From the NCBI GenBank assembly GCA_026646875.1, contig JAPKHL010000043.1:1-50300 (forward strand): 50,300 bases of DNA, written 5' to 3'. This DNA comes from Rhodocyclaceae bacterium. GTDB lineage: Bacteria; Pseudomonadota; Gammaproteobacteria; Burkholderiales; Rhodocyclaceae. A program made the translations under genes and the position numbers. The stretch's first letter is position 1. Each line of letters opens with the position of its first letter. The notes under the pieces were generated by a model, which saw nothing but the letters and a program-made list of their open reading frames with translations, was not told where the DNA came from and made no database searches. Below are positions 21,495 to 34,626 of the stretch, piece after piece.

Positions 21495-22274
21495 TCAGGG
21501 GAAACTGGATTCGGGGAAATCGGCGTGCAGGCGCCGCGCGGCCGTCTCGCGCCGCGCGGCGGAGCGCAGCGACTGGGCCAGCGTTTCGCGCACGAAATCG
21601 ATGTGCGTCTCGGCGGCGGCGCGCGCCGCCGCCGGGCGGCGCTCGACGATCGCCGCGTGGATGGCGGCGTGCTGGCTCTTCAGGAGCGAGGTCGCCGCCG
21701 GCAGGCTCTTGAGCTCGCCGAGGTTGAAGCGGATGTTGTCCTGCATCAGCCGCAGCAGCGCGGCGGAAAGATGGCCGATCAGCGCGTTGTGCGTCGCCTC
21801 GCCGACGGCCTGATGGAAGGCGATGTCGGCATTGGCGCGACGGTCGAGATCGTCGCCGTCGAAGGCCTCGTTCATTGCCGCAAAGGCCTGGGCCAGGCGC
21901 GTCAGATCCTCGTCGGTGGCACGCTCGGCGGCCCATTCGGCCGCCTGCCCCTCGAGCATTCGGCGGAATTCGAGCAGATCCTCGCGCAGATTCGGGTGTG
22001 CCCCCATCATGTCGCGCCAGGGGTCGAAGAAAGTCGACTCCAGCCGGTCGGTGACGTAGGTCCCCCCGCCCTGGCGGCTCTGCACCATGCCCTTGGAGGC
22101 AAGCTTCTGGATCGCCTCGCGCAGCGACGGCCGCGACACGCCGAACTCGGCGGCCAGCTCGCGCTCCGGCGGCAGGCGGTCGCCCGGCTTGAGCGAGCCC
22201 TCCAGGATGCGCCGCTCGAGCGACGCGGCAACGGCGTCGGAGATGCGCGGAACCTGCAGTCTGGGTTGCGACAT
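21495..22274 (-). CDS. lldR: FadR/GntR-family regulator, LldR-like
   Basis: A 259-aa transcription factor: N-terminal winged helix of GntR type (R-I-S-D-A-V-A ... L-P-P-E-R-E-L-A-A-E-F-G-V-S-R-P-S-L-R-E-A) at about 10-75 and a helical FadR-C ligand domain after residue 90, with conserved metal/ligand residues in the F-H-Q-A-V and H-A-A-I-H segments. It is divergent from lldE-lldG-lldF, and two LldR-type operators sit between them, so lactate-responsive control of the lld genes is a strong inference. PdhR-like control by pyruvate is the alternative. The start M-S-Q-P-R-L at 22274 is preferred to longer frames. Confidence 0.85.
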   Translation of the reverse strand: MSQPRLQVPRISDAVAASLERRILEGSLKPGDRLPPERELAAEFGVSRPSLREAIQKLASKGMVQSRQGGGTYVTDRLESTFFDPWRDMMGAHPNLREDLLEFRRMLEGQAAEWAAERATDEDLTRLAQAFAAMNEAFDGDDLDRRANADIAFHQAVGEATHNALIGHLSAALLRLMQDNIRFNLGELKSLPAATSLLKSQHAAIHAAIVERRPAAARAAAETHIDFVRETLAQSLRSAARRETAARRLHADFPESSFP

Positions 22275-22307
22275 GGTCTCGATGGTGTCCGAAAAGCTGC
22301 GAAAGAT

Positions 22308-22318
22308 TGGTAAGACCA
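22308..22318. promoter_or_regulatory. LldR-type operator 1
   Basis: The palindrome TGGTAAGACCA, within TTGGTAAGACCAG, lies 34 bases upstream of the regulator's start. It matches the GntR/FadR-type pattern TTGGTnnnACCAA used by LldR and PdhR. It is suited to autoregulation. Confidence 0.7.
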
Positions 22319-22374
22319 GCAAATTCTAACGGCCAAACCGGCAAACTGCAAGCGCCCTGAAAGCGCCGAAACAT

Positions 22375-22403
22375 TTGACTAAACTTCGGATATACCGTAA
22401 ATT
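22375..22403 (+). promoter_or_regulatory. lldE promoter
   Basis: TTGACT (22375-22380) and TAAATT (22398-22403) with a 17-base spacer form a good sigma-70 promoter for the lld genes. Operator 2 lies just downstream of the expected start point, which suits repression. Confidence 0.6.
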
Positions 22404-22419
22404 TTCCACATCGAGTTTC

Positions 22420-22430
22420 TGGTCTTACCA
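22420..22430. promoter_or_regulatory. LldR-type operator 2
   Basis: TGGTCTTACCA, within CTGGTCTTACCAA, is the exact reverse complement of operator 1, 112 bases away. The two identical sites could be bridged by a regulator dimer or tetramer to form a repression loop across the divergent promoter region. Confidence 0.7.
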
Positions 22431-22500
22431 ATTAACCACAAGCAACACCCTCGAGAAAATCCACACCCCGAGCCACACTGCGACACGCAACGGAGGAGCC

Positions 22501-23274
22501 ATGCACCGCGACATCCCGGACGGCCCGCGCCCGACAGACGTCTATTTCTTCGCCACCTGCCTCGTCGATCTTTTCTGCCCGGAAGCGGGAATGGACGCCA
22601 TCACGCTGCTCGAGCGCGAAGGCATCCGCGTCCACTTCCCGGAAAGCCAGACCTGCTGCGGACAACCGGCCTACACCAGCGGCTACGCCGAACAGGCCCG
22701 CGCCGTGGCGCGCACGCAGCTCGACCTGTTCCCGCAGGACTGGCCGGTCATCGTGCCATCGGGCTCCTGCGCCGGCATGATGCGCCATCACTACCCGAAG
22801 CTGTTTGCCGGGGACAGCGTTCTCCAGCCGCGCGCCGAAGCGCTGGCCGAACGCGTCTTCGAACTCTCCGAATTCCTGCTGCGCGTGTTGCGCGTGCAAT
22901 GGCAGGATCGCGGCCAGCCCACCACGGTGGCCCTGCACACCTCCTGTTCGGCCCGCCGCGAGATGGGCACGCACGAGCACGCGCGCGCCCTCCTCGGCCA
23001 GCTCTCCGGCGTCGAGCTGGTCACGCAGGCGCATGAGAGCGAGTGCTGCGGCTTCGGCGGCACCTTCTCGCTGAAGCATCCGGCGATCTCCTCGGCGATG
23101 GCCGGTGACAAGGCCGATGCGCTCAAGGCCTCGGGCGCCGAGACCTTCCTCTCGGCGGATTGCGGCTGCATGCTGAACATCAACCACACCCTGCAGAAGC
23201 GCAAGGACGCCTTCCAGGGCAAGCATCTCGCGACCTTCCTGCTGGAACGCACCGGACGGGGGGAAAAGCGATGA
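22501..23274 (+). CDS. lldE: L-lactate oxidation Fe-S protein LldE/LutA
   Basis: A 257-aa subunit of the LldEFG (LutABC) complex that oxidises L-lactate to pyruvate. Two cysteine-rich CCG domains are present: C-C-G-Q-P-A-Y near residue 51 and C-C-G-F-G-G-T-F-S near 181, which bind an iron-sulfur cluster as in heterodisulfide reductase subunits. The ATG is preceded by GGAGGAG. The stop overlaps the next start (ATGA). Expression is probably lactate-induced through the two operators upstream. Confidence 0.92.
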   Translation: MHRDIPDGPRPTDVYFFATCLVDLFCPEAGMDAITLLEREGIRVHFPESQTCCGQPAYTSGYAEQARAVARTQLDLFPQDWPVIVPSGSCAGMMRHHYPKLFAGDSVLQPRAEALAERVFELSEFLLRVLRVQWQDRGQPTTVALHTSCSARREMGTHEHARALLGQLSGVELVTQAHESECCGFGGTFSLKHPAISSAMAGDKADALKASGAETFLSADCGCMLNINHTLQKRKDAFQGKHLATFLLERTGRGEKR

Positions 23275-23990
23275 GCGCCCGCGACCGCATCCTCGGCCGC
23301 CTGCGCGCCGCCGCGCCGCGCACCGCCCCGGCCGCGCCCGACGTGCACACCCTCTACGAAGCCTTGCACCGGCCGACCAGCCGCACGGAGCGGGTGGCGC
23401 GCTTCTGCGCGCAGATGACCGGCTGGCGCGGCGAGATCGTGCGCGTCACCCATGCCAACTGGGTGGACACACTACGCGGACTATGCGCCGCCAAGGGCGT
23501 CAACTCGCTGCTCTACGGCCCACGGGGCGTGCATGGCGAGGCATTGGCCGCCGCCGGGCTGTCCGTTCTGCGGCCCTACGACCGTCCGGTCGACACCTGG
23601 AAGGAGGAGCTCTTCGAGCGCATCGATGCCGGCTTCACCTCGACGCGCGGCGCCATTGCCGAGACCGGCACGCTGATCGTCTGGCCGGATGCCGCCGAAC
23701 CGCGCCTGCTCTCGCTGGTGCCGCCGATCCACTTCGCCCTGCTCGATGCCGGACGCATCCACGACACCCTGTTCGATGCGATCTGCGCCGAGGGCTGGGG
23801 CAGCGCCGGCGGCACCGCGCTGCCGACCAACGCCCTGCTCGTCTCCGGCCCCTCGAAGACGGCCGACATCCAGCAGACACTGGCCTACGGCGCGCACGGA
23901 CCGAAGGAGCTGGTGATTCTCCTGCTCGACGAAACGCCGGCGGAGGCCGGCACGGACCCCGCGACACCCACGACGGAGGCACGGCCATGA
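23271..23990 (+). CDS. lldG: Lactate utilization protein LldG/LutC
   Basis: A 239-aa LUD-domain protein, third subunit of the lactate-oxidation complex. The opening S-A-R-D-R-I-L-G-R-L-R-A-A is typical and the LUD core reads G-A-I-A-E-T-G-T-L-I-V-W. Start and stop overlap the neighbouring genes by 4 bases each. Here the order is lldE-lldG-lldF; in E. coli and B. subtilis the LUD gene comes last. Confidence 0.9.
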   Translation: MSARDRILGRLRAAAPRTAPAAPDVHTLYEALHRPTSRTERVARFCAQMTGWRGEIVRVTHANWVDTLRGLCAAKGVNSLLYGPRGVHGEALAAAGLSVLRPYDRPVDTWKEELFERIDAGFTSTRGAIAETGTLIVWPDAAEPRLLSLVPPIHFALLDAGRIHDTLFDAICAEGWGSAGGTALPTNALLVSGPSKTADIQQTLAYGAHGPKELVILLLDETPAEAGTDPATPTTEARP

Positions 23991-25435
23991 CCGCCCGGCA
24001 CCCCCTGCAGTTCGTTCCCGCCGAGGAATTCAAGGCGCGCACCCGCGCCGCGACCGACGACGCCCACCTGCGCCAGAGTTTCCGCAGCGCCATGGATTTC
24101 CTGATGGCCAAGCGCGCCGCGCAATTCCCCGACGATAGCGCGCTGCAGCGTCAGCGCGAGACCGCCGAGGCGATCCGCCGCTACAGCCTGGCGCGGCTGC
24201 CCGAACTGCTCGAGCAGCTGGAGCGCCGGCTGACCGCCAACGGCGTGCACGTGCATTGGGCGGAGAACGGCGACGAAGCGAACGCGATCATCATCGACAT
24301 CGCCCGGCGGCACTCGGCCAAACTGATGGTCAAGGGCAAGTCGATGGTCAGCGAGGAGACCGAGCTCAACCACGCGATGGAAGCCGCCGGGATCGACGCG
24401 CTGGAAAGCGACATGGGCGAATACATCGTCCAGCTCGATGGCGAAAAACCCTCGCACATCATCATGCCGGCCATCCACAAGACCAAGCAGCAGATCGCCC
24501 GTCTGTTCGCCGAGAAGGTGCCGGGCGTCAGCTACACCGAATCGGTCGACGCGCTGATCGGCATCGGCCGCGCGGTACTGCGCGAGAAGTTCATGCAGGC
24601 CGACATCGGCCTCTCCGGCGTGAACTTCGCGGTCGCCGAGACCGGCACCCTCTGCCTCGTCGAGAACGAGGGCAACGGCCGCATGTGCACCACCGTGCCC
24701 CGCGTGCATGTGGCGATCACCGGCATCGAGAAGGTCGTCGAAAAGCTCGAGCACGTGCCGCCGCTCTACGGTCTGCTGACGCGCTCGGCCACCGGACAGG
24801 CGATCACCACCTACTTCAACATGATCAGCGGACCGCGCAAGCCGGACGAGCAGGACGGCCCGGAAGAAGTGCACCTGGTGCTGCTCGACAACAACCGTTC
24901 GCAGGCCTACGCCGACGAGCAGATGCGCGCCACGCTGCAGTGCATCCGCTGCGGCGCCTGCATGAACCATTGTCCGGTCTACACGCGGATCGGCGGCCAT
25001 GCCTATGGCACCACCTACCCCGGTCCGATCGGCGAGATCATCTCGCCGCACATGATGGGGCTGGCCGCGACGCACGCCCTGCCGACCGCCTCCAGTCTCT
25101 GCGGTGCCTGCGCCGAGGTCTGCCCGGTGAAGATTCCGATTCCCGACCTGCTGATCCGCCTGCGCGGCGAGGCCACGCACGATGCCCCCGCCGGCCGCGC
25201 GCCGCTGCTCGGGCAGGGCGCCGCCAAGAGCCGGCTGATGGACGCGGTATGGGCCGGCTGGGCGGCGCTGTACACCCGGCCGGCGCTCTACCGCGCCTTT
25301 GCCTGGCTGGCCACGCGCTTCCGCGCCCTGACGCCGCCGGTGCAGTCGGGCTGGACAGCCAGCCGCACACCGCTGCGGCCGGCGCCGCGCAGCCTGCGCG
25401 AACAGCTGGCGGAGCGCCGGCGCGCGCACCGATAA
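23987..25435 (+). CDS. lldF: Lactate oxidation Fe-S protein LldF/LutB
   Basis: A 482-aa subunit with an N-terminal LUD domain ([12 protein letters not shown] near 115) and a C-terminal ferredoxin-like pair of cluster motifs, [12 protein letters not shown] near 318 and C-G-A-C-A-E-V-C-P near 372. It passes electrons from lactate toward quinone. A much longer frame upstream is out of phase with lldG and not real; ATG at 23987 overlaps the lldG stop. A 74-base gap then leads to ppc on the same strand. Confidence 0.93.
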   Translation: MTARHPLQFVPAEEFKARTRAATDDAHLRQSFRSAMDFLMAKRAAQFPDDSALQRQRETAEAIRRYSLARLPELLEQLERRLTANGVHVHWAENGDEANAIIIDIARRHSAKLMVKGKSMVSEETELNHAMEAAGIDALESDMGEYIVQLDGEKPSHIIMPAIHKTKQQIARLFAEKVPGVSYTESVDALIGIGRAVLREKFMQADIGLSGVNFAVAETGTLCLVENEGNGRMCTTVPRVHVAITGIEKVVEKLEHVPPLYGLLTRSATGQAITTYFNMISGPRKPDEQDGPEEVHLVLLDNNRSQAYADEQMRATLQCIRCGACMNHCPVYTRIGGHAYGTTYPGPIGEIISPHMMGLAATHALPTASSLCGACAEVCPVKIPIPDLLIRLRGEATHDAPAGRAPLLGQGAAKSRLMDAVWAGWAALYTRPALYRAFAWLATRFRALTPPVQSGWTASRTPLRPAPRSLREQLAERRRAHR

Positions 25436-25509
25436 TCCGTCGCAATGCGCAGCAATCCAATGTGGATTCGCCCATAATCGCCCCCTCGAACCGTTCACAG
25501 GACCCGCAC

Positions 25510-28293
<2,784 letters not shown>

Positions 28294-28326
28294 TAGAATC
28301 GCGGCTTTTCCCCGTCCGGACCGCTC

Positions 28327-29169
28327 ATGACCCGTCAGGATTCCACACCGCCGTCACGCACCGTTTTCTTCGTTTCCGACGGCACCGGCATCACCGCGGA
28401 AACACTTGGCCACAGCCTGCTCACCCAGTTCGAGGGGGTCAGGTTGCGGCAGGTGCGCATGCCCTTCATCACCACCGCCGAGAAGGTGCGCGAATGTGTC
28501 GCGCGCATCGCCCAGGCGGCGCGCGAGGACGGCGCCCGCCCGGTGATCTTCTCCACCCTCGTCGAGCCCGACCACAACGCCATCCTGCGACAGGCCGACG
28601 CGCTCTGCCTGTCCTTCTTCGAAACCTTCATCGGACCGCTGGAGAACGAGTTCGGCATGCGCTCGACGCACACCATCGGCCGCTTCCACAGCTCCACCGA
28701 TACCAATTCCTACAAGGACCGCATCGAGGCGATCAACTACACCCTCGGTCACGACGACGGAATCACCAACAAGGGGCTCGAGGAGGCCGACGTGATCCTG
28801 GTCGGCGTTTCGCGCTGCGGAAAGACGCCAACCAGCCTCTACCTGGCCATGCAGTTCGGTCTGAAGGCCGCAAACTATCCGCTGATCCCCGAGGATTTCG
28901 AGCGCCGGACCCTCCCGGAGGGGCTCGACAGGCACCGCCACAAGCTCTTCGGGCTGACCATCCAGCCCGAGCGCCTGCACGCCATCCGCACCGAGCGCCG
29001 CGCCAACAGCCGCTACGCCGCGCTGGACAATTGCCGGCAGGAGGTCGCCGAGGCGGAAAAGCTGATGCGCCGGGAAGGCATCCGCTGGCTCGATTCCTCG
29101 ACCAAGTCGATCGAGGAAATCTCGACGACGATCATGCAGGAAATCAAGCTGGAAGGCAGTTCGTACTGA
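28327..29169 (+). CDS. ppsR: PEP synthase regulatory protein (kinase/pyrophosphorylase)
   Basis: A 280-aa DUF299-family bifunctional enzyme that inactivates PEP synthase by ADP-dependent phosphorylation of a threonine and reactivates it by phosphorolysis. Diagnostic motifs are [13 protein letters not shown], the P-loop-like [11 protein letters not shown] near 158, and the Y-P-L-I-P-E-D segment. It follows ppc by 33 bases. Its target gene ppsA is about 7 kb away on the other strand; in many relatives the two are adjacent and divergent. Confidence 0.95.
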   Translation: MTRQDSTPPSRTVFFVSDGTGITAETLGHSLLTQFEGVRLRQVRMPFITTAEKVRECVARIAQAAREDGARPVIFSTLVEPDHNAILRQADALCLSFFETFIGPLENEFGMRSTHTIGRFHSSTDTNSYKDRIEAINYTLGHDDGITNKGLEEADVILVGVSRCGKTPTSLYLAMQFGLKAANYPLIPEDFERRTLPEGLDRHRHKLFGLTIQPERLHAIRTERRANSRYAALDNCRQEVAEAEKLMRREGIRWLDSSTKSIEEISTTIMQEIKLEGSSY

Positions 29170-29193
29170 GCCACGGGGCTTCCGGGCCGTGGC
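29170..29193 (+). terminator. Hairpin after ppsR
   Basis: GCCACGG and CCGTGGC form a 7-bp stem starting right after the ppsR stop, followed by CTTTCC. It is a weak intrinsic-terminator candidate in the convergent gap with the trmH-like gene. Confidence 0.4.
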
Positions 29194-29218
29194 CTTTCCG
29201 GGGTTTCACCGGGCGGGC

Positions 29219-30021
29219 TCAACGCACCGGATCGCCGCGCTGGCGAACGGTCTCGAACAGGCAGACGGCGGCGGCGGCGGCAACGTTCAGCGATTCCGTG
29301 GCCCCCGGCATCGGGATGCGCAGCCGCAGCGATGCGGCTTCGGGCGCACGCCCTGCCCTTCGCTGCCGAACACCCAGGCGGTCGGTCCGCGCAGGCGGGC
29401 GTCGTACAGCGAGACAGTGGCGTCGAGTGCGGTGACGGCGCCCTGGCCACGATAGGTGGCAAGAAAACCGCCAAGATCGGCGCCTTCATGGATGTCCAGC
29501 AGGAAGTGCGCCCCCATCGCGGCACGCAGGGTGCGCGGTGACCAGGCCTGCGCACAGTCGGCCGAGAGCAGGACCTGGCGGAAGCCGGCCGCAGCGGCGC
29601 TGCGCAGGATCGAGCCGACGTTGCCGGGGTCCTGCACGCCATCGAGCAGCACTGCGTCGGCATCCCGGTCGGGCACGCCGGCCGGTGCCGGCTGCGCCAC
29701 CACGGCCATGATGCCGCTCGGCGTGTCCACGACGGCCAGTTCATCGAACAGTGCATCGGCGAGCAGGGTGTCGCGACCGTCCGGCAGGGGCCGCCGCGCG
29801 CGCGCGGCAAGGTAGGCGGCGATCTCGGCACGCGTCGCACCGCGCTCGCTGACCACGATCTCGGCCGGCGCGCCGAAGCGTGCTTCCCAGGCCTCGATCA
29901 GATGCATCCCGTCGAGCAGCACCTGCGCCGTCCGGCGCCGCTCGCGACCGCTCAGGCAGAGCTTGCGCAGGGCCTTGAAGTGCGGATTGTCGCGCGAGGC
30001 GATGTGGCGCATGCCGGACAT
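29219..30021 (-). pseudogene. TrmH/SpoU-family RNA 2'-O-methyltransferase, frameshifted
   Basis: Methylates a ribose 2'-OH in rRNA or tRNA using SAM, by family. The substrate-binding N-terminal part and the SpoU core are present (L-D-G-V-Q-D-P-G-N-V-G-S-I-L-R and F-G-S-E-G-Q-G-V). After G-V-R-P the frame is lost: one base is missing at about 29340. Adding one G restores [13 protein letters not shown] then E-S-L-N-V-A-A-A-A, which is conserved motif 3 of the knotted SAM site, and a stop at 29219. The unrepaired product ends at 29287 without this motif and should be inactive. A single-base error in a GC run is quite possible. Start at 30021, sharing one base with the rnhB stop. Confidence 0.85.
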
Positions 30022-30614
30022 CAGCACAGGGGCAGCTGCGCAACCGGCGCGAAGCTGCGGCGATGCACCGGCGAGGCGCCGTGTGCGCGCAGGGCGGCGA
30101 GGTGGGCGGCGGTCGGGTAGCCCATGTGGCGGTCGAAGCCATAGTGCGGATAGCGGGCGTGCAGCACCAGCATGCCGGCGTCGCGCACCGTCTTGGCGAG
30201 AATGGAGGCGGCGGCGATGGCGGCGACCTTGCCGTCGCCGCCGACCACCGCCTCGGCGCTGCAGGGCAGCGACGGACAGCGGTTGCCGTCGATCATCGCG
30301 TGCCGGGGCGGCGTGCCAAGCGCGGCCACGGCGCGCTGCATGGCGAGCAGGCTGGCCTGCAGGATGTTCAGGCGGTCGATCTCCTCGACGCTGGCTTCGG
30401 CCACCGCCCAGGCCAGGGACTTTTCCCGGATCTCGATGGCGAGCGCCTCGCGCTTGCGGGCGGAAAGTTTCTTCGAGTCGTTCAGGCCGGCAATCGGCCG
30501 CGCCGGGTCGAGGATCACCGCAGCCGCAACCACCGGGCCGGCGAGCGGGCCGCGTCCGGCCTCGTCGACGCCGCAGACCGGGCCATCGTGGCCTTCAGGC
30601 GACAGCAGGAGCAT
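30021..30614 (-). CDS. rnhB: Ribonuclease HII
   Basis: Cleaves RNA of RNA-DNA hybrids and single misincorporated ribonucleotides. At 197 aa it has the usual size. Acidic catalytic motifs are visible: [22 protein letters not shown], and [11 protein letters not shown]. The chosen ATG at 30614 overlaps lpxB by 20 bases; longer frames reach into lpxB and are not needed. The lpxB-rnhB order is the classical end of this operon. Confidence 0.93.
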   Translation of the reverse strand: MLLLSPEGHDGPVCGVDEAGRGPLAGPVVAAAVILDPARPIAGLNDSKKLSARKREALAIEIREKSLAWAVAEASVEEIDRLNILQASLLAMQRAVAALGTPPRHAMIDGNRCPSLPCSAEAVVGGDGKVAAIAAASILAKTVRDAGMLVLHARYPHYGFDRHMGYPTAAHLAALRAHGASPVHRRSFAPVAQLPLC

Positions 30615-31779
30615 GAACCGGCACGGCCGTTGCCGGCAGGCAGTCGATGATCGCGGCGGCGGCTTTCTCGGCGGTGTTCTGCCGCAGCAGCAGGTGCATC
30701 TCGCGGAACACCTCGCCAATGCGCGCACAGCTGGCCTTGTCGGCGTACAGATTGAGCAGCGCCTGCGCGAGATTCTCCGGCGTGGCGTCGTCCTGGATGA
30801 ATTCGGGGACGACGAAGCGGCCGGCCAGGATGTTGGGCAGGCCGACATACGGCAGGTAGCCCATGCGTCGCATCAGGCGGTAGGAGAACGGGGCCATGCG
30901 GTAGGCGATGACCATCGGCCGCTTGAGCAGGGCGGCCTCGAGCGTGGCGGTGCCGCTCGCCACGAGAACCGCGTCGGCGGCCATCATGGCCTCATGGGCG
31001 TGCCCGAACAGCAGGCGTACCGGCAGTTCGCGGGCATTGCAACGGTACAGGGCGGCCTCGAACAGCAGGCGCGTTTCGCGCGTGGCGAGCGGCACCAGGA
31101 ACAGCGCGTCGGGCTGCCGGCGGTGAATCTCCTGGGCAGCGCCGATGAAGGTGTCCGCCATGTGCTGCAGCTCGCCCTGGCGGCTGCCCGGCAGCAGCGC
31201 GAAGACCGGGCGGGCCGGCGGAATTTCCAGCAGCTCGCGCGCGCCGGTGCGGCCATCGTCGAGCGGCAGCACGTCGGCCAGCGGATGACCGACGTAGCTG
31301 ACCGGGATGCCATGCTTCTCGTACAGCGGCGGTTCGAAGGGAAACAGCGCAAGCACGCGGGTAACCGAGGCACCGATCTTGTGCACGCGCCCTCCGCGCC
31401 AGGCCCAGATCGAGGGACTGACGTAATGCACGGCGGGGATGCCGCGCCCCTTCAGCGCCTTTTCGAGGGCCAGGTTGAAATCGGGCGCATCGACGCCGAT
31501 GAACACATCGGGCGGATCGGCCAGCAGGCGGCGACGCAGCCGGCTGCGGATACCGGAAATCTCGCGGTAATGCCGCAGAGCCTCGGCGTAGCCATGCACG
31601 GCAAGCTTTTCCAGCGGGTACCAGGCGTCGAAGCCCTGGGCCTGCATCCGGGGGCCACCGATGCCGTAGAACACGGCGTTCGGCAGGCGCACGCGCAGGG
31701 CGGCGATCAGGTGGCTGGCCAGCAGGTCGCCGGAAGTCTCGCCCGCCACCATGGCGATGCGTACGACGCCAGCCGTCAT
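30595..31779 (-). CDS. lpxB: Lipid-A-disaccharide synthase
   Basis: Joins lipid X to UDP-2,3-diacylglucosamine to make the lipid A disaccharide at the inner membrane. A 394-aa GT-B-fold enzyme: [10 protein letters not shown] near the N-terminus, [27 protein letters not shown], and L-L-P-G-S-R in the C-terminal nucleotide site. The start overlaps the lpxA stop by four bases. Confidence 0.95.
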   Translation of the reverse strand: MTAGVVRIAMVAGETSGDLLASHLIAALRVRLPNAVFYGIGGPRMQAQGFDAWYPLEKLAVHGYAEALRHYREISGIRSRLRRRLLADPPDVFIGVDAPDFNLALEKALKGRGIPAVHYVSPSIWAWRGGRVHKIGASVTRVLALFPFEPPLYEKHGIPVSYVGHPLADVLPLDDGRTGARELLEIPPARPVFALLPGSRQGELQHMADTFIGAAQEIHRRQPDALFLVPLATRETRLLFEAALYRCNARELPVRLLFGHAHEAMMAADAVLVASGTATLEAALLKRPMVIAYRMAPFSYRLMRRMGYLPYVGLPNILAGRFVVPEFIQDDATPENLAQALLNLYADKASCARIGEVFREMHLLLRQNTAEKAAAAIIDCLPATAVPVHAPAVA

Positions 31780-32546
31780 CGGATGATGCCGCGTCGGGAA
31801 ACCGCCAGGAAATCGAGGATGGGCTGGATCTCGGCGTGCGTCTTGGCGTCCTCGGCGAGTTTCACCCGCGCCTCCTCGAGCATCAGGCCGGATTTGTACA
31901 GCGTGCGGTAGGCGCGCTTCAGGGCCATCAGCGCCTCCGGCGAGAAGCCGCGCCGCTTGAGTCCCTCGGCATTGATGCCGTAGGGGCTGGCGGTGTTGCC
32001 GGCGGCCATCACGTAGGGCGGCACGTCCTGCAGGACGACGGTGCCGACGGCGGTCATGCAGTGCGCGCCGATGCGGCAGAACTGGTGCACCCCGGTGAAG
32101 CCGCCGAGGATCGCCCAGTCGTCGACATGCACGTGCCCGGCCAGCTGCGAGTTGTTGGCGAAGGTGGTGCGGTTGCCGACCCGGCAGTCGTGCGCGATAT
32201 GCACGTAGGCCATGATCCAGTTATCGTCGCCGATGCGGGTGACGCCAGCATCCTGCGCGGTGCCGAGGTTGAAGGTGCAGAACTCGCGGATGGTGTTGCG
32301 GTCGCCGATTTCGAGGCGCGTCGGCTCGCCCGCGTATTTCTTGTCCTGCGGCACCTCGCCGAGCGAGCAGAACTGGAAGATGCGGTTGTCGCAGCCGATC
32401 GTGGTGTGCCCGTCGATCACGACGTGCGGGCCGATCGTGGTGCCCTCGCCGATCTCGACATGCTCGCCGATGATCGAGTAGGGGCCGACCGAAACGCTGG
32501 CGCCCAGGCGGGCGCCGGGATGAATGAGCGCAGTGGGATGGATCAT
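31776..32546 (-). CDS. lpxA: UDP-N-acetylglucosamine acyltransferase
   Basis: First step of lipid A synthesis: transfers an acyl chain from ACP to the 3-OH of UDP-GlcNAc. A 256-aa left-handed beta-helix protein with hexapeptide repeats ([15 protein letters not shown]) and the catalytic region Y-V-H-I-A-H-D-C. The start [10 protein letters not shown] is canonical. It lies between fabZ (19-base gap) and lpxB. Confidence 0.95.
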   Translation of the reverse strand: MIHPTALIHPGARLGASVSVGPYSIIGEHVEIGEGTTIGPHVVIDGHTTIGCDNRIFQFCSLGEVPQDKKYAGEPTRLEIGDRNTIREFCTFNLGTAQDAGVTRIGDDNWIMAYVHIAHDCRVGNRTTFANNSQLAGHVHVDDWAILGGFTGVHQFCRIGAHCMTAVGTVVLQDVPPYVMAAGNTASPYGINAEGLKRRGFSPEALMALKRAYRTLYKSGLMLEEARVKLAEDAKTHAEIQPILDFLAVSRRGIIR

Positions 32547-32565
32547 GCCGGTGAGCCTTCCGGAA

Positions 32566-33003
32566 TCAGGCAACGTCGCGCTTGGCGCACATCAGCTCGG
32601 CCTCGGCGACGATCTCGCCATCGACGCGGGCTTCCGCCTTGTATTTCCAGATGCCGCGCATGTTGCGCACGATCTCGACGTGCAGGTGCAGCTGGTCGCC
32701 GGCGGTGACCGGTTTCTTGAAGCGCGCGCCGTCGATGCCGACGAAGTAGAACACCGAGTTCTCGTCCGGTACGGAGCCCATCGTCTTGAACGACAGGATG
32801 CCCGCCGCCTGGGCCAGCGCCTCCATGATCAGCACGCCGGGCATCACCGGATGGTGCGGGAAATGGCCGGTGAAGAAGGGTTCGTTGATCGTCACGTTCT
32901 TGTAGGCGTGAATCGACTTGCCGACCTCGAAGTCCAGCACGCGGTCCACCAGCAGGAAGGGATAGCGGTGCGGGAGGTGCTTGAGGATTTCGTGGATGTC
33001 CAT
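32566..33003 (-). CDS. fabZ: 3-hydroxyacyl-ACP dehydratase FabZ
   Basis: Dehydrates beta-hydroxyacyl-ACP in fatty acid synthesis; competes with lpxA/lpxD for hydroxyacyl-ACP, which explains its place in this operon. A hot-dog fold of 145 aa with [12 protein letters not shown] and the catalytic-His segment [12 protein letters not shown] followed by the Glu of L-I-M-E-A-L. I use the ATG at 33003. A TTG three codons upstream (33012, M-N-A-M) has the better-spaced GAAAGAA and is a real alternative. Confidence 0.94.
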   Translation of the reverse strand: MDIHEILKHLPHRYPFLLVDRVLDFEVGKSIHAYKNVTINEPFFTGHFPHHPVMPGVLIMEALAQAAGILSFKTMGSVPDENSVFYFVGIDGARFKKPVTAGDQLHLHVEIVRNMRGIWKYKAEARVDGEIVAEAELMCAKRDVA

Positions 33004-33008
33004 TGCGT

Positions 33009-34055
33009 TCAAGATTCTTTCTCCGTTCTTTCTTCGGTTCGTTCCCCGAGCGTCCGCTCCAGCGCCGAAATCCGCTCGGCGAGCGTCGCCAGGCGCTTGA
33101 TCTGGGCCGCGTTGCGCAGCCAGTCGTCATGCGCCTCGAGCGGGAAGATGCTGGTGTATTGGCCGGCCCGGCGCAGGCTCTTGGTCACCAGCGAGCCGGC
33201 CGAAACATGCACGTCGTCTGCAAGCTCGAGATGGCCGATGATCATGCCGGCGCCGCCCACCGTGCAGCGGCGGCCGATGCGCGTGCTGCCGGCGATGCCG
33301 ACGCAGCCGGCGAGCGCCGAGTGATCGCCGATCGTCACGTTGTGGGCGATCTGGATCTGGTTGTCGATCTTCACGTCGTTGCCGATCACCGTGTCGTCGA
33401 GCGCGCCGCGGTCGATCGAGGTGTTGGCGCCGATCTCGACATCGTCGCCGATCAGCACACGGCCGATCTGCGGGATCTTGACCCATTGCCCGTTTTCCTG
33501 GGCAAAGCCGAAGCCGTCGCCACCGATCACCGCGCCGGCCTGGATCACCGCCCGCTTGCCGATGACGCAATCGCGGTAGACCACGACGTTCGGATAGAGC
33601 AGCGAATCGTCGCCGATGCACACACCGTCATCGATCACGCAACCGGGATAAAGCGTGACGTTCTCGCCGATCGTCACGCGCTCGCCGATCGTCACATGCT
33701 CGCCGATCGACGCCGAGGCGGGGACCGGCGAATGCACGACGGCGCTCGCATGCACCCCGCGCGGACGTGCCGGCGCGGGGTTGAGCAGCGCCACGACGCG
33801 CGCGTAGCAGGCGTAGGGGTTCGGGTGGATGATGCGCGGCAGCGTCGTTTCCGCGGCGAACTGGGGCGGCACGATGACCGCCGAGGCACGCGTTGCGTGC
33901 AGCTGCTGCCGGTATTTGGGATTGGCCAGGAAGGCGATCTGCCCTGCCCCGGCCGAGGCCAGCGTGCCGACCTGCGTCACGACGACCGAACCGTCGCCCT
34001 CCAGGGCTCCGCCAAGACGGGCGACGATCTCGTCTAGCCGCAGACCTCCGTGCAC
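33009..34055 (-). CDS. lpxD: UDP-3-O-acylglucosamine N-acyltransferase
   Basis: Third step of lipid A synthesis: N-acylation of UDP-3-O-acyl-glucosamine. A 348-aa protein with an N-terminal uridine-binding domain ([11 protein letters not shown]), a long hexapeptide beta-helix ([15 protein letters not shown]) and the catalytic His region Q-I-A-H-N-V. It probably starts at a GTG (34055) with AGGGGT five bases upstream; no in-frame ATG is nearby. The C-terminal helix is extended and rich in Glu, Arg and Thr. Confidence 0.94.
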   Translation of the reverse strand: MHGGLRLDEIVARLGGALEGDGSVVVTQVGTLASAGAGQIAFLANPKYRQQLHATRASAVIVPPQFAAETTLPRIIHPNPYACYARVVALLNPAPARPRGVHASAVVHSPVPASASIGEHVTIGERVTIGENVTLYPGCVIDDGVCIGDDSLLYPNVVVYRDCVIGKRAVIQAGAVIGGDGFGFAQENGQWVKIPQIGRVLIGDDVEIGANTSIDRGALDDTVIGNDVKIDNQIQIAHNVTIGDHSALAGCVGIAGSTRIGRRCTVGGAGMIIGHLELADDVHVSAGSLVTKSLRRAGQYTSIFPLEAHDDWLRNAAQIKRLATLAERISALERTLGERTEERTEKES

Positions 34056-34077
34056 ATGGACCCCTGACGCAGGCGGC

Positions 34078-34611
34078 TTACTTGCCGTCCTTGCTGTCCT
34101 TGGCGTCCTTGCCTTCGGACAGGGCCTTGATGACCTTTTCGGTCACGTCGAGACGCGGGCTGACCCAGACGACGTCCTGCAGGATCAGGTCGTACTTCTC
34201 GCTTTCGGCAATCTGCTTGATGGCCTTGTTGGCCTTCTCGATGATCGCGGCGTTCTCTTCGTTCTGGCGCAGGTTGAGATCCTCGCGGAACTCGCGCTGC
34301 TTGCGCTGGAATTCGCGCGACAGCTCGTTGAGATCCTTTTCCTTGGCACGGCGCTCGGATTCGGCCATGGTCACGCCGTTCTTCTCGAGGGTCTCCTGCA
34401 TCGACTGCAACTGCTTGGCCATGCGCTGCAGATCCTGGTCGCGCTTGGAGAATTCCTGCTCGATCTTCTTCGCCGCCTTCACCGCGGCCGGCGCATCGCG
34501 GAAGATGCGCTGCGTGTTCACATAGCCAACCTTGAGCTCTGCCGCCAGCGTCTGCGACACCGGCAGCGAAACCAGCAGCGCGGCCAGCAGGGTGGCAATC
34601 TTCTTGTTCAA
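34078..34611 (-). CDS. skp: Periplasmic chaperone Skp/OmpH
   Basis: Holds unfolded outer-membrane proteins on their way to BamA. A 177-aa protein with a signal peptide cut near A-L-A-A-E (residue 24), then the Skp opening [10 protein letters not shown] and long coiled-coil arms rich in K, E, R and Q (about 45-140). The tail [10 protein letters not shown] is strongly charged. The start codon is TTG, preceded by GGAGAG. It lies 15 bases downstream of bamA. Confidence 0.92.
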   Translation of the reverse strand: MNKKIATLLAALLVSLPVSQTLAAELKVGYVNTQRIFRDAPAAVKAAKKIEQEFSKRDQDLQRMAKQLQSMQETLEKNGVTMAESERRAKEKDLNELSREFQRKQREFREDLNLRQNEENAAIIEKANKAIKQIAESEKYDLILQDVVWVSPRLDVTEKVIKALSEGKDAKDSKDGK

Positions 34612-34626
34612 GCTATCTCTCCTGGG

